The position numbers and the translations under genes were made by a program. From assembly GCA_934216185.1 (NCBI GenBank), contig CAKQBM010000002.1:1-32402 (forward strand): a stretch of DNA of 32,402 bases. The letters run 5' to 3'. How positions within the stretch are numbered: the first letter of the stretch is position 1; each line of letters starts with the position of its first letter. This DNA comes from an uncultured Streptococcus sp. (GTDB lineage: Bacteria > Bacillota > Bacilli > Lactobacillales > Streptococcaceae). A model generated the notes under the pieces. It was not told where the DNA came from. It ran no database searches and saw only the letters and a list, made by a program, of their open reading frames with translations. This document shows positions 17,118-23,836 of the stretch, in pieces.

Positions 17118-18680
17118 TTGAAGAAGGTTATTGAGAAGAAGTTAACCATTTCAACCAATAATAGAGATATTGACAGGCTTTATCAAGAGTTCTATAGTAA
17201 AGATAAAGGCATTGCTGAGTTTAAATTCACGCTTGACGAGTTGATTGCTACTAAGGTTATCTGCTTGTTTTATTTCAAAAAAACCAAGAGATATAAAGAA
17301 GTTGAAGCAGCTATCGAAGGGAACTCGTTCACGGTTCAGTTTGATACATCATTGATCACCACAGATGAAAACGTGCTTGGTTATATCTACTTCGAGAAAG
17401 TCGAACAATCCGCAGACATTTATAGCTTCATGTTTAGCGTTCATGTAAGTGAGATTGACAAAGCTATTCAGACACCGCTCATTGAGCGTGAAGCTGGTCG
17501 AGTTGTCAACATCAATGATATTGTAACCAAACAAGAGCTGGATGCTTTGTTTGAAAAAATCAAAGCGCAAGGTGGCACGTATGACGATAGCGCCTTAAAA
17601 CAGCGTATAGTAGCCTTAGAGAGGAAGCCTACTATTGACACTAGTCAGTATGCGACTAAGCAAGAATTGCAGAATGTTGCTTTATCTCAAGGCCCAAAGG
17701 GTGAAACTGGAGAACGTGGACCACAGGGAGAAGTTGGACCTCAAGGTTTGCGTGGTGAAACTGGCCCGCAAGGCTTACAAGGTATCCAAGGACCAATCGG
17801 ACCTAAAGGCGAGGCTGGAGAGCGTGGACCTCAAGGTGAAGTAGGTCCTAGAGGTGCAGATGGAGCACAAGGGCCTCAAGGTATCCAAGGTGAACGTGGA
17901 CAAGACGGACAACGTGGTGAACAAGGACCAGCTGGAGCGCAAGGTCCTATTGGTTTAACTGGACCAGTCGGACCTACTGGACCACGAGGTGCAGACGGTG
18001 TTGGTATTCCTCAAAAGCTGACCTTGACTGGTAACACGCTTGTTCTATCAGATGGCGGTGGAAGTGTTGTACTTCCTACTTCCACAAATACACCCACTGG
18101 ACAAGCCAATGAGTACGAAATCCACGGAACAGGAATGCCTAACGGCAAGGTTACTGCTCCAGTCGGTACGACTTATGTGGATACCGCTGCAACTAATGGT
18201 GCTCTTAAATGGATAAAACGAAGCAGAACAGACAGTCAAGGCTGGGAAGTTCTGACTGGCGACACAGGTTGGCGAACCTTGAACATTGTTTCAAAATTAG
18301 GAAACTCATTCTTAAAAGTCCGCAGAAAAAATGATACAGTCATGTACCAATTCGGAGGACTTCAATGGGGTTGGTTTGGTATAGCACGTCGAGGTACTCC
18401 AGCCTTTATTGCACATCCAGGAAACCGTGAAAAGAAATGTTTCATCTTGCCAAACGGTTCTGTCCCTTATGGATTTAGAACAAGCGGTTCGTTAATTGGT
18501 CCAATTTTCAGCGATGATGGTGTACCTTACGGTACTTGGTATCTTGGTGGCCCTACTGACGCTAATCACTTGCGCTTCCAATTTAATGATCCAGTACCTA
18601 CTGACCGAGATATTGGAGATATTCGGGTATCAGCAATATCATATATTACTGACGACCCATGGCCAACCACACTACCATAA
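17118..18680 (+). CDS. Collagen-like receptor-binding / baseplate upper fibre protein
   Basis: A 520-residue fibre. Residues 1-130 are beta-rich and resemble the N-terminal attachment domain of BppU-type baseplate proteins. Residues 140-190 are helical ('[13 protein letters not shown]', '[13 protein letters not shown]'). Residues 192-296 are 35 uninterrupted Gly-X-Y triplets, a collagen triple helix. The C-terminal 220 residues are beta-rich with many Trp and Gly ('[16 protein letters not shown]') and look like a receptor-binding head. The TTG start has AAAGGAGG six bases upstream. Position is odd: it lies between holins and endolysin, behind a strong terminator, instead of next to the other tail genes. 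Confidence 0.82.
   Translation: MKKVIEKKLTISTNNRDIDRLYQEFYSKDKGIAEFKFTLDELIATKVICLFYFKKTKRYKEVEAAIEGNSFTVQFDTSLITTDENVLGYIYFEKVEQSADIYSFMFSVHVSEIDKAIQTPLIEREAGRVVNINDIVTKQELDALFEKIKAQGGTYDDSALKQRIVALERKPTIDTSQYATKQELQNVALSQGPKGETGERGPQGEVGPQGLRGETGPQGLQGIQGPIGPKGEAGERGPQGEVGPRGADGAQGPQGIQGERGQDGQRGEQGPAGAQGPIGLTGPVGPTGPRGADGVGIPQKLTLTGNTLVLSDGGGSVVLPTSTNTPTGQANEYEIHGTGMPNGKVTAPVGTTYVDTAATNGALKWIKRSRTDSQGWEVLTGDTGWRTLNIVSKLGNSFLKVRRKNDTVMYQFGGLQWGWFGIARRGTPAFIAHPGNREKKCFILPNGSVPYGFRTSGSLIGPIFSDDGVPYGTWYLGGPTDANHLRFQFNDPVPTDRDIGDIRVSAISYITDDPWPTTLP
17691..18005 (+). repeat. 35 collagen Gly-X-Y codon triplets
   Basis: A 315-base stretch in which every third codon is GGN, encoding 35 uninterrupted Gly-X-Y units. 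Pro and Gln dominate X and Y (GPQ, GPK, GER, GPR). The units GERGPQGEV and [13 protein letters not shown] segments recur, so the array is a likely site of length change by recombination. Confidence 0.9.
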
Positions 18681-18700
18681 AATGAAAGGAAAAAAATAAA

Positions 18701-19660
18701 ATGGATATTGATACAAGTAGATATAGAGAAGGATTGCCTCAAATCGGATACGCTCCTTACAGGCAAGTTCATGCTCATTCAACTGGAAATAAAAACTCAA
18801 CTGCTCAGAATGAAGCGGACTACCACATGCGCAGACCAGTAGAGTCTGGCTTTTTCTCTCACGTTGTAGGGAATGGACGAGTCATGCAAGTCGGACCAAC
18901 AAATAATGGGTGTTACGACGTTGGTGGCGGCTGGAATTATGAATCTTATGCAGCAGTCGAATTGATTGAAAGCCACTCAACTGAAGAAGAGTTTATGGAA
19001 GATTATCGTCTATACATTGAATTATTGCGAAATCTAGCCGAAGAAGCTGGAATCCCTGTAACTCTTGATAGCGATGAATTGGCAGGTATCAAGTCGCATG
19101 AATACTGTACGAATAATCAACCTAACAACGCTAGTGACCACGTTGACCCATACCCATATTTAGCAAGCTGGGGTATCAGCCGTGAACAATTCAAGCATGA
19201 TATTGAAAATGGTCTGGAAGAAATCAAGGAAGGTTGGCACAGCAATTCAAAAGGCTGGTGGTATCAAAATGCAGATGGTAGCTATCCAACAAACAAATGG
19301 CAAAAGGTAAATGATGTATGGTACTACTTCGATGAACGTGGATACATGAAATCAAGCGCATGGATCAAGCATACAGACGGATATTGGTACTACCTACTTT
19401 CTAATGGTGCTATGGCCACTGGTTGGGTGCTTATCGCTAACAAGTGGTATTACTTCAAAGAAGACGGTAAAATGCTTACTGGCTGGGTGAAATACAAAGA
19501 AAAATGGTATTATCTCGATAGTAAAGATGGTAGCATGGTTTCAAATGCGTTTGCCCAAGCTGCAGACAAAAAGGGCTGGTACTTCATCAAAGAAGACGGC
19601 ACACTTGCAGATAAGCCTGAGTTCGTGATTGAACCAGATGGACTCATCACGGCAAAATAA
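18701..19660 (+). CDS. lytA-like: Endolysin: LytA-like N-acetylmuramoyl-L-alanine amidase with choline-binding repeats
   Basis: Cuts the lactyl-amide bond of peptidoglycan at lysis. Residues 1-175 are an Amidase_2 domain with the zinc-site residues H26 ('QVHAHSTGN'), H133 ('KSHEYC') and the DHVDP segment (146-150), and catalytic-type E87. Residues 178-300 are about six choline-binding repeats ('[20 protein letters not shown]'). Protein length (319) and sequence follow pneumococcal LytA (318) almost throughout, including the end 'EPDGLITAK'. The two residues missing from many S. mitis-type LytA proteins near position 290 are present here. The ATG follows GAAAGG. This gene gives the clearest host assignment: choline-containing mitis-group streptococci. 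Confidence 0.96.
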   Translation: MDIDTSRYREGLPQIGYAPYRQVHAHSTGNKNSTAQNEADYHMRRPVESGFFSHVVGNGRVMQVGPTNNGCYDVGGGWNYESYAAVELIESHSTEEEFMEDYRLYIELLRNLAEEAGIPVTLDSDELAGIKSHEYCTNNQPNNASDHVDPYPYLASWGISREQFKHDIENGLEEIKEGWHSNSKGWWYQNADGSYPTNKWQKVNDVWYYFDERGYMKSSAWIKHTDGYWYYLLSNGAMATGWVLIANKWYYFKEDGKMLTGWVKYKEKWYYLDSKDGSMVSNAFAQAADKKGWYFIKEDGTLADKPEFVIEPDGLITAK

Positions 19661-19691
19661 AAATAGAAAGAATAAAAATTGATTACACTAC

Positions 19692-19719
19692 ACCGCTGGC
19701 TTATGCTAGCGGTTTTTTT
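19692..19719 (+). terminator. Strong terminator at the end of the late operon
   Basis: A 9-bp stem (ACCGCTGGC 19692-19700 with GCTAGCGGT 19705-19713, one G-T pair), TTAT loop, then a 7-T run. It closes the endolysin transcript. Confidence 0.88.
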
Positions 19720-19720
19720 G

Positions 19721-19748
19721 TTTACTCTGACATGAAATATGGTATAAT
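19721..19748 (+). promoter_or_regulatory. Extended -10 promoter between endolysin and attP
   Basis: TATAAT at 19743-19748 with TGG directly before it (extended -10). TTTACT at 19721-19726 is a weak -35 at 16 bases spacing. It lies just after the endolysin terminator and points rightward at the short unit below. Confidence 0.65.
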
Positions 19749-19754
19749 ATAGGT

Positions 19755-19812
19755 AGATAATCTTATATATACCTACTTTTCAAACACTAGCCCCTACTAG
19801 TGTTTTTTGTTT
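19755..19812 (+). ncRNA. Candidate ~55-nt RNA ended by a hairpin
   Basis: From the expected transcription start near 19755 the sequence contains no useful reading frame. It ends in an 8-bp perfect stem (AACACTAG 19783-19790, CTAGTGTT 19797-19804) with a CCCCTA loop and a T-rich tail. TAGGTA (19750-19755) and TACCTA (19770-19775) could form a further stem. The loop bases AGCCCCT are complementary to AGGGGC in the repeats at 19814-19840. It could be a small RNA, or only a promoter insulated from attP. Confidence 0.45.
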
Positions 19813-19813
19813 T

Positions 19814-20053
19814 AAAAGGGGCAAAAAAGGGGCAAAAATGTCGTAAACTTCTGTAAAACGATGTAAAAACAATTATTTTAAAGCTGAAAATGTAGCGATT
19901 TTATAAGATATAGGAATTTGATGTAAATATATGTAATGGCATTTTTAAAAGTAGATGGATTCTAAAAATGTAAAAACAAACCCTAGAAATATCAATCATT
20001 TCAAGGGTTTTTATTGTGTCTATAAATCGAAAAGGGGCACAGAAGGGGCAAAA
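19814..20053. other. attP-like region with paired 24-bp repeats and integrase arm-type sites
   Basis: Gene-free DNA between endolysin and integrase. Two 24-base direct repeats differing at two positions lie at 19814-19837 and 20030-20053, each holding two GGGGCA boxes. The second abuts the integrase stop codon. Between them, TGTAAA-type motifs recur: ATGTAAAAAC exactly at 19861-19870 and 19968-19977, variants at 19839-19849 and 19852-19860, and a doubled motif at 19920-19938. Such short repeats beside an integrase gene are typical arm-type binding sites. The crossover core cannot be fixed without attL/attR. Confidence 0.6.
19978..20013. terminator. Bidirectional terminator between attP repeats and integrase
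   Basis: A 13-position stem with one A-A mismatch (19978-19990 with 19998-20010), a 7-base loop, and T-runs on both strands. It can end integrase transcripts leftward and block rightward read-through into the antisense of int. Confidence 0.7.
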
Positions 20054-21181
20054 TTAAAAAATACTATCTAGCTTTTTAACAAGTTTATCTTCCATATCTT
20101 GCGTTGTATGAGAATAAATTTCGAGTGTCATTTTGGCATTTGCGTGTCCTACACGATCCATAATTGACTTAATAGGAAGACCGGCTTCAGCTAAAAACGA
20201 AATATGAGAATGCCGAAAAATGTGGCTAGATAGATTTTTATCTATTCCTACCCTTGTTCCGTATTTTTTAATAATTTGAATAAAAGACGATAATGTTATT
20301 GGACTATTCCAGCTTTCAAAACAAAAAATATAATCATCACTCGTTAATGGTTGGAAGCGTTCAGTAAGACGTACTATTTGCCTTTTAATGGCTTCAAGCG
20401 CTGCTTCAGATACCTGGATTGTTCGGATCGATTTTCTTGTCTTCGGGATTGTTTTTATCTTATGAATTGAATCGAAATTTCCAGCTATTTCAATTTTTTT
20501 ATTTTGAAAATCAATATTCTTTAATTGAAGACCTGCAAGTTCGCCATAACGCATTCCAGTAAGAGCTAGAACGAGCACCATGTCCGCATATTTCTGATTG
20601 AATTTTTTGCTGTTCAATGCATCAATAAGCTGTTTAATCTCATCCATTGTTAGAAACTTTTTGCGTTTTTGCTCAAGATCCGCTACAGTTTCTAATGGCT
20701 TTGAAATACTTGTGAAACTCACTTCATTCTTATCAATATAAGAATATTTTAGAGCATACTCAAAGATGGTCTTTAATCTGATTCGGAATCTATTTGCAGT
20801 GTGATAGGATTTAGCTTCAAGGATTTTATCGAGCTTTTTTTGAATGAAACGTCTATCAATATTTATCAAAAGAATATCATCATTTATTTCTTTTTTTATA
20901 ACTTTATCGATAAATGAGTAAGAGTGCTTTGTTGATTCTTTAACTGTCTTTTCCCATTGCTGATAGAAAAGGTTATAAATTTCCCCAAAGGTTATATTTT
21001 TTTCATTTTTTGTGTTTAGCTTTTTTTGTATCTTTTCCTGTAAAAGTAATGCTGCTTGATTTCGTGCCTGAGAAGTTTTCTTTTCCAGCGTGACTGATAC
21101 CTTTTTTAATTTCTCAGTATACGGATCCTTATACCGTTCAAAAAATTTATACTTACCATTGGGTAATTCTTCCATCCACAT
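20054..21181 (-). CDS. int: Tyrosine integrase (phage lysogeny)
   Basis: A 375-residue site-specific recombinase that joins attP and attB. Residues 1-35 form an AP2-like arm-binding domain ('ELPNGKYKFFERYKDPYT'), 63-160 the SAM-like core-binding domain, and 175-375 the catalytic domain. All catalytic residues are visible: R211 ('LTGMRYGE'), a Lys in the 247-250 beta turn, H320 and R323 ('SSHIFRHSH'), H346 and Y356 ('LEIYSHT'). AAAGGGG lies before the ATG. It is transcribed toward the endolysin, with the attP-like region between. Length and domains are complete, so it should be active. Confidence 0.95.
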   Translation of the reverse strand: MWMEELPNGKYKFFERYKDPYTEKLKKVSVTLEKKTSQARNQAALLLQEKIQKKLNTKNEKNITFGEIYNLFYQQWEKTVKESTKHSYSFIDKVIKKEINDDILLINIDRRFIQKKLDKILEAKSYHTANRFRIRLKTIFEYALKYSYIDKNEVSFTSISKPLETVADLEQKRKKFLTMDEIKQLIDALNSKKFNQKYADMVLVLALTGMRYGELAGLQLKNIDFQNKKIEIAGNFDSIHKIKTIPKTRKSIRTIQVSEAALEAIKRQIVRLTERFQPLTSDDYIFCFESWNSPITLSSFIQIIKKYGTRVGIDKNLSSHIFRHSHISFLAEAGLPIKSIMDRVGHANAKMTLEIYSHTTQDMEDKLVKKLDSIF

Positions 21182-21209
21182 TGATTTTTCCCCTTTATTT
21201 TGTTAAAAT
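21181..21209 (+). promoter_or_regulatory. Rightward promoter upstream of a tiny gene
   Basis: TTGATT (21181-21186), 17-base spacing, TAAAAT (21204-21209). It overlaps the start of the leftward integrase gene and would transcribe the small frame at 21234-21329. Confidence 0.6.
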
Positions 21210-21233
21210 GGGTACAGAAAAGAGGGCTTTTTA

Positions 21234-21329
21234 ATGCCATTCTTTCTATACACAGTACATCCTCACACTTTTGCTTGCAGGCGGTGTGGGGATTTTTGTT
21301 GCTTTTTGTTACTGTTAGTTGTAAAATAG
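21234..21329 (+). CDS. Possible 31-residue CxxC protein
   Basis: ATG at 21234 has AGAGGG seven bases upstream and a good promoter 25 bases upstream. The product has 31 residues: 'MPFFLYTVHPHTFACRRCGD', then a Cys-containing hydrophobic tail 'FCCFLLLLVVK'. The 'CRRCG' motif is knuckle-like and the tail could be a membrane anchor. A strong hairpin lies inside the frame. It may be a genuine micro-protein, a leader peptide that controls the hairpin, or a small RNA with an accidental frame. Confidence 0.4.
   Translation: MPFFLYTVHPHTFACRRCGDFCCFLLLLVVK
21259..21300 (+). terminator. 10-bp hairpin with T-rich tail inside the tiny frame
   Basis: ATCCTCACAC (21259-21268) pairs with GTGTGGGGAT (21284-21293), one T-G pair and a 15-base loop, followed by TTTTTGTTGCTTTTT. 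The shape is that of an intrinsic terminator, but it sits within the 31-codon frame. Translation of that frame would therefore affect termination, as in an attenuator. Confidence 0.5.
21299..21327 (+). promoter_or_regulatory. Promoter for the 64-residue gene
   Basis: TTGCTT (21299-21304), 17-base spacing, TAAAAT (21322-21327), 25 bases before the ATG at 21352. Confidence 0.55.
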
Positions 21330-21351
21330 TGATGAAAGGTGGTGCAAAAAT

Positions 21352-21546
21352 ATGTTTTCTTTTTTTACTCACATCAAACAAGAACAACAAAAGATGGAGC
21401 ATTCTAAAAAAGAGATGGAATTGCGCCACAAGGAGTTTGCTGATAGAATCCGCATGGATATCCAAACAGGCGAGGAAGAACTAGCTTTAAAAAGAGAGTT
21501 CTTCAATCAGCGTTATGGACATCTATTTCGTCCTCGAAATAAATAG
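21352..21546 (+). CDS. Small charged helical protein, unknown function
   Basis: A 64-residue protein: a short hydrophobic start 'MFSFFTHI', then one long charged helix ('KQEQQKMEHSKKEMELRHKE', 'EEELALKREFFNQRYGHLF'). I do not recognise it. AAAGGTGGTG lies before the ATG and a promoter-like pair lies just upstream, so it is likely expressed. It is transcribed against the leftward lysogeny operon, and its last 44 bases overlap the 3' end of the DUF6414-like gene. The tail-to-tail overlap means the transcripts are partly complementary. Confidence 0.6.
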   Translation: MFSFFTHIKQEQQKMEHSKKEMELRHKEFADRIRMDIQTGEEELALKREFFNQRYGHLFRPRNK

Positions 21547-22420
21547 CAATAGGTCTTACAAGGTGATCATATTTGTTTACCATTCCAAAAGAACCAAGCA
21601 TAATATTCAAGATTGTTGTTGGAGCGTACTTCAACATCAAGCTAGTATCTTTCATATGTGAGAAATCGTTAGGTATTTGTTCGTTAAAAGTCGATGAGCA
21701 GATTCCTAACATTTTTATTTTTCTTTTTCCGAGTTGCATAAAACTGAGTTGAACACTTTGAACTCGAAGAAATTCAAGGGGAAGTATGCTGAAGGTATTA
21801 CTAATTTTGATTAGATTTGTTTCAGGTAATAACTTTGTTAAGTAAGAAGACATGTGCTTCATCATTTCAAAGTTGTTCCAACCGTTGCTGGAAAGTTCAT
21901 CTTGGATTTGTTTAGTCTTAGGTAGGTGTTTGTCTTTGCCCTTTATTTTTCTCAATTCTGATTGTAGCGATTTAAATTCATCGTATCCAGGAAGTAAAAA
22001 TCCTATTTCTTCTAAATCGCTTGTATTTGCTAATTGTTCAAAATTAAATACAGTCAACTCTCCAGATACAGAAATTAAGTCACCATCGTGGTAATTGCTA
22101 TGTTTTATAAGATCTTTCGCCTCAAGACCAGTGATCAGCAAATCTAATGAATAATCGTCAAGAGCGGTTTCTACTAGATTTTTATTTGACTTAGAAAACA
22201 CAAAGTTGTAACTATCAACATTAGTATTAGAATAGCTTCCTGTTGCTTTTAATGGAGCAGAGAGACCAAGCTCACTAGATGTGGTTATTTGCTCGGCGCT
22301 CCCTTCAGTTCTAGCATCGCTTTCTTCATCTTCGTTCACTAACTTAGTTAAGAGACCTGAGTTCTGCTGTGCTAAAAATGAATTGACAAGCTTAGTATCT
22401 AAATAAATAATTTCTTTCAT
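21503..22420 (-). CDS. DUF6414-like protein, candidate lysogenic defence or exclusion gene
   Basis: A 305-residue protein starting 'MKEIIYLDTKLVNSFLAQQN', the hallmark start of the DUF6414 family as I remember it; the family has no established function. An acidic Ser/Thr-rich linker is at 30-55, a mixed alpha/beta body follows, and there is no clear catalytic motif, signal or membrane helix. It is the last gene of the leftward operon that begins with the repressor, so it should be expressed in the lysogen. That site in temperate phages often carries genes protecting the lysogen from other phages. AAAAGG precedes the ATG. Family call moderately sure; role inferred. Confidence 0.6.
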   Translation of the reverse strand: MKEIIYLDTKLVNSFLAQQNSGLLTKLVNEDEESDARTEGSAEQITTSSELGLSAPLKATGSYSNTNVDSYNFVFSKSNKNLVETALDDYSLDLLITGLEAKDLIKHSNYHDGDLISVSGELTVFNFEQLANTSDLEEIGFLLPGYDEFKSLQSELRKIKGKDKHLPKTKQIQDELSSNGWNNFEMMKHMSSYLTKLLPETNLIKISNTFSILPLEFLRVQSVQLSFMQLGKRKIKMLGICSSTFNEQIPNDFSHMKDTSLMLKYAPTTILNIMLGSFGMVNKYDHLVRPIAIYFEDEIDVHNAD

Positions 22421-22514
22421 TGATTTTACCTTTTTTTAAATCACTAACACTAAATACTCTTCTTTACCCGCTACAGTCAAAGTCTAGCTATGGCGAGTGT
22501 GAGGATTTTTTTAA

Positions 22515-22784
22515 TTAGATGATTTTTTCAAAAACCATAGTAGCTTGGATACGGTCTCCACCACCAAGGCCTTTACTTCCACCATTTGTAGTACTGATAG
22601 TGTGAAGTCGGTATCCTTTTGCTACTTGTTTGTTGATTACATCTTCCAGTTCCGTCAAATTCCCTGATCCTGTACCAAAGAATTTTTCTTTCAAAGTGAC
22701 TTGAAGGACGACATAATGTAATCCTTTTGAGCCTGAAGCTGTAGAAATTGATGATTCTTGTTTAACGTTGTTTAAAAATCCCAT
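22515..22784 (-). CDS. DUF4177-like small protein
   Basis: An 89-residue protein. 'LHYVVLQVTLKEKF', 'LTELEDVINKQVAKGYRLHTIST' and 'RIQATMVFEKII' form the strand-helix-strand pattern of DUF4177-type proteins (small alpha/beta proteins, function unknown). A strong AAAAGGAG box precedes the ATG. It is between the ImmA/IrrE peptidase and the DUF6414-like gene, same strand, with gaps of 26 and 94 bases, so probably cotranscribed from the lysogenic promoter. It may be the partner of the DUF6414-like protein. Confidence 0.65.
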   Translation of the reverse strand: MGFLNNVKQESSISTASGSKGLHYVVLQVTLKEKFFGTGSGNLTELEDVINKQVAKGYRLHTISTTNGGSKGLGGGDRIQATMVFEKII

Positions 22785-22810
22785 AAGATTTTCTCCTTTT
22801 TAAAATTATT

Positions 22811-23191
22811 TTAACTACCAGTTAATTTATAAAACTCTTCCTGAATCATATCTTCGCCCCAGGTTGTAGAGATTTTGTGTCTTTCTGCGAACTGGAGCCA
22901 GTTGAAGTCTGATACTTCGTACTGTGCGAGTTCTTCAGAGATGAGATGGCGAATCATGAAGCGGTCTGCTTCGTTTTCGTATTTGTATAGCAGCCGTTTG
23001 TAATTGGCTGGGTCGTGGTTTATGTGCCCTAATTCGTGAAGGATAACCTCTTCTCGTTCTTCCTGACTAAGATTACCATTCACATAGATAGTGCGCTCAT
23101 CAGGAAAATAAAACCCTCTACGCTCCCACATTGTTTCGGGAAACAGATAAAGCGTGACCTGGTATTCATCCAGCAATTCACTCACTTTCAA
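22811..23191 (-). CDS. ImmA/IrrE-family metallopeptidase
   Basis: A 126-residue zinc peptidase with 'EEVILHELGHINHD', containing the HExxH-type motif 'HELGH', and a downstream Glu in 'YKYENEADRFMI' as third ligand. Such proteins cut or relieve the cognate phage repressor under stress and so trigger induction. The start is set at TTG 23191, which overlaps the repressor stop region by 14 bases and has GGGGGTG upstream. This gives the normal family beginning 'KVSELLDEYQVTLYLFP'. A longer reading would extend antisense-like residues through the repressor gene and is unlikely. Confidence 0.9.
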   Translation of the reverse strand: MKVSELLDEYQVTLYLFPETMWERRGFYFPDERTIYVNGNLSQEEREEVILHELGHINHDPANYKRLLYKYENEADRFMIRHLISEELAQYEVSDFNWLQFAERHKISTTWGEDMIQEEFYKLTGS

Positions 23192-23549
23192 TGTCAGACA
23201 CCCCCAAAGAAAGCTTAATAATTTGCGCGATCTTGTCAACGTCTTCATCCGACAAAGGTTTGCCATCGAATAAGACTACACGTTCACGAAGATTGGACAA
23301 GTCAACGGTACGGCCATCAGCAGTAGTGACAAGGTCGCTTGAAATAGCAGGATTGTCAGTACGACCTAGAAGATAATCTAAGGAAACATTGAAAAAGTCA
23401 GCAATCTCTTGCATTCTTTCAGCGCTAGCTTTTTGCCTTTTCAATGAATAAAGTGTATTTCTACTATATCCTAGCTTTTCTTCCAAGGCATTTAAAGAAA
23501 GACCTTGTTTTTTTGCTAGTTCTTTAATTCTTTCAAATGTCAGAAACAT
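23178..23549 (-). CDS. XRE-family phage repressor (CI-like)
   Basis: A 123-residue repressor. Residues 4-60 are a classical helix-turn-helix ('IKELAKKQGLSLNALEEKLGYSRNTLYSLKR', then 'IADFFNVSLDYLLGRTDNP'). The short C-terminal part is acidic and has no Ser-Lys self-cleavage domain. That fits a repressor inactivated by the adjacent ImmA/IrrE peptidase and not by RecA-stimulated autocleavage. ATG at 23549 is preferred over ATG at 23573 because AGAAAGG lies about ten bases before it. Its likely operators are the three matched inverted repeats upstream. Confidence 0.92.
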   Translation of the reverse strand: MFLTFERIKELAKKQGLSLNALEEKLGYSRNTLYSLKRQKASAERMQEIADFFNVSLDYLLGRTDNPAISSDLVTTADGRTVDLSNLRERVVLFDGKPLSDEDVDKIAQIIKLSLGVSDIESE

Positions 23550-23585
23550 TGTTTTATCAACCTTTCTAAGCATTACGAAAAAATA

Positions 23586-23606
23586 TTTTAAATTATACGT
23601 TTAAAA
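23586..23606. promoter_or_regulatory. Operator O1
   Basis: A perfect inverted repeat TTTTAAA-N7-TTTAAAA. Its spacer contains a leftward TATAAT (23597-23592), so a repressor bound here would cover that candidate -10 box. Confidence 0.65.
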
Positions 23607-23620
23607 CTGTTGACAAAATT
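23592..23620 (-). promoter_or_regulatory. Weak leftward promoter near the repressor (PRM-like candidate)
   Basis: A consensus TATAAT on the minus strand (23597-23592) with only a poor -35 (AATTTT) at 17 bases. Good -10 with poor -35 is what an activator-dependent maintenance promoter looks like. It lies back to back with the rightward promoter. Confidence 0.4.
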
Positions 23621-23638
23621 AAATAAATAATTTAAAAT
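23610..23638 (+). promoter_or_regulatory. Strong rightward early promoter (PR-like)
   Basis: TTGACA (23610-23615), 17-base spacing, TAAAAT (23633-23638). It drives the early operon through a leader of about 190 bases before the first gene at 23837. Confidence 0.85.
23617..23637. promoter_or_regulatory. Operator O2 inside the rightward promoter
   Basis: AATTAAA-N7-TTTAAAA, matching the O1/O3 pattern at 12 of 14 arm positions. It lies between the -35 and -10 boxes and overlaps the -10. Centre-to-centre distance from O1 is 31 bp, close to three helical turns. Confidence 0.55.
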
Positions 23639-23725
23639 AATAATCGTAAGCTAAAGAGTTAGCGAAACAGACAACTAAAAAAATAAAAACCTAAAAACTG
23701 ATTGGCGTCCGTTTTGAATAGGTAA

Positions 23726-23753
23726 ACCTTACTTTTTAGTAGGTCTTTTCTCT
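23726..23753 (+). terminator. Weak leader hairpin with T-rich tail
   Basis: ACCTTACT (23726-23733) with AGTAGGT (23738-23744), one bulged T, TTTT loop, then CTTTTCTCT. It lies in the early leader between promoter and first gene and could attenuate early transcription. Confidence 0.35.
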
Positions 23754-23761
23754 ATGTCTTG

Positions 23762-23790
23762 ATTTTAAATCATTCATTTAAAATTGTCAA
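23762..23790 (-). promoter_or_regulatory. Strong leftward promoter facing the rightward one
   Basis: On the minus strand: TTGACA (23790-23785), 17-base spacing, TAAAAT (23767-23762). The whole 29-base element matches the rightward promoter at 25 of 29 positions but points back toward it and the repressor. Its transcript would cross the early leader antisense and give the repressor mRNA a leader of about 200 bases. Confidence 0.7.
23763..23783. promoter_or_regulatory. Operator O3 inside the leftward promoter
   Basis: A perfect inverted repeat TTTTAAA-N7-TTTAAAA with the same arms and spacer length as O1. It lies between the -35 and -10 of the leftward promoter at 23762-23790, in the same position O2 holds in the rightward promoter. 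Confidence 0.65.
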
Positions 23791-23836
23791 GGAATTCGCT
23801 AACTTTTTAGGCAATTTTTTAAAAAGGAGGTTGGAG

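Noticed and set aside
17691..18005. CRISPR or tandem-repeat array
   Set aside because: The periodicity is codon-level Gly-X-Y coding for collagen, not repeat-spacer structure. No CRISPR array or tRNA gene was noticed in the window.
21106..21484. Overlapping 119-codon minus-strand and 94-codon plus-strand frames upstream of the integrase
   Set aside because: They have poor starts and unnatural composition, and they overlap better supported small genes and promoters in other frames.
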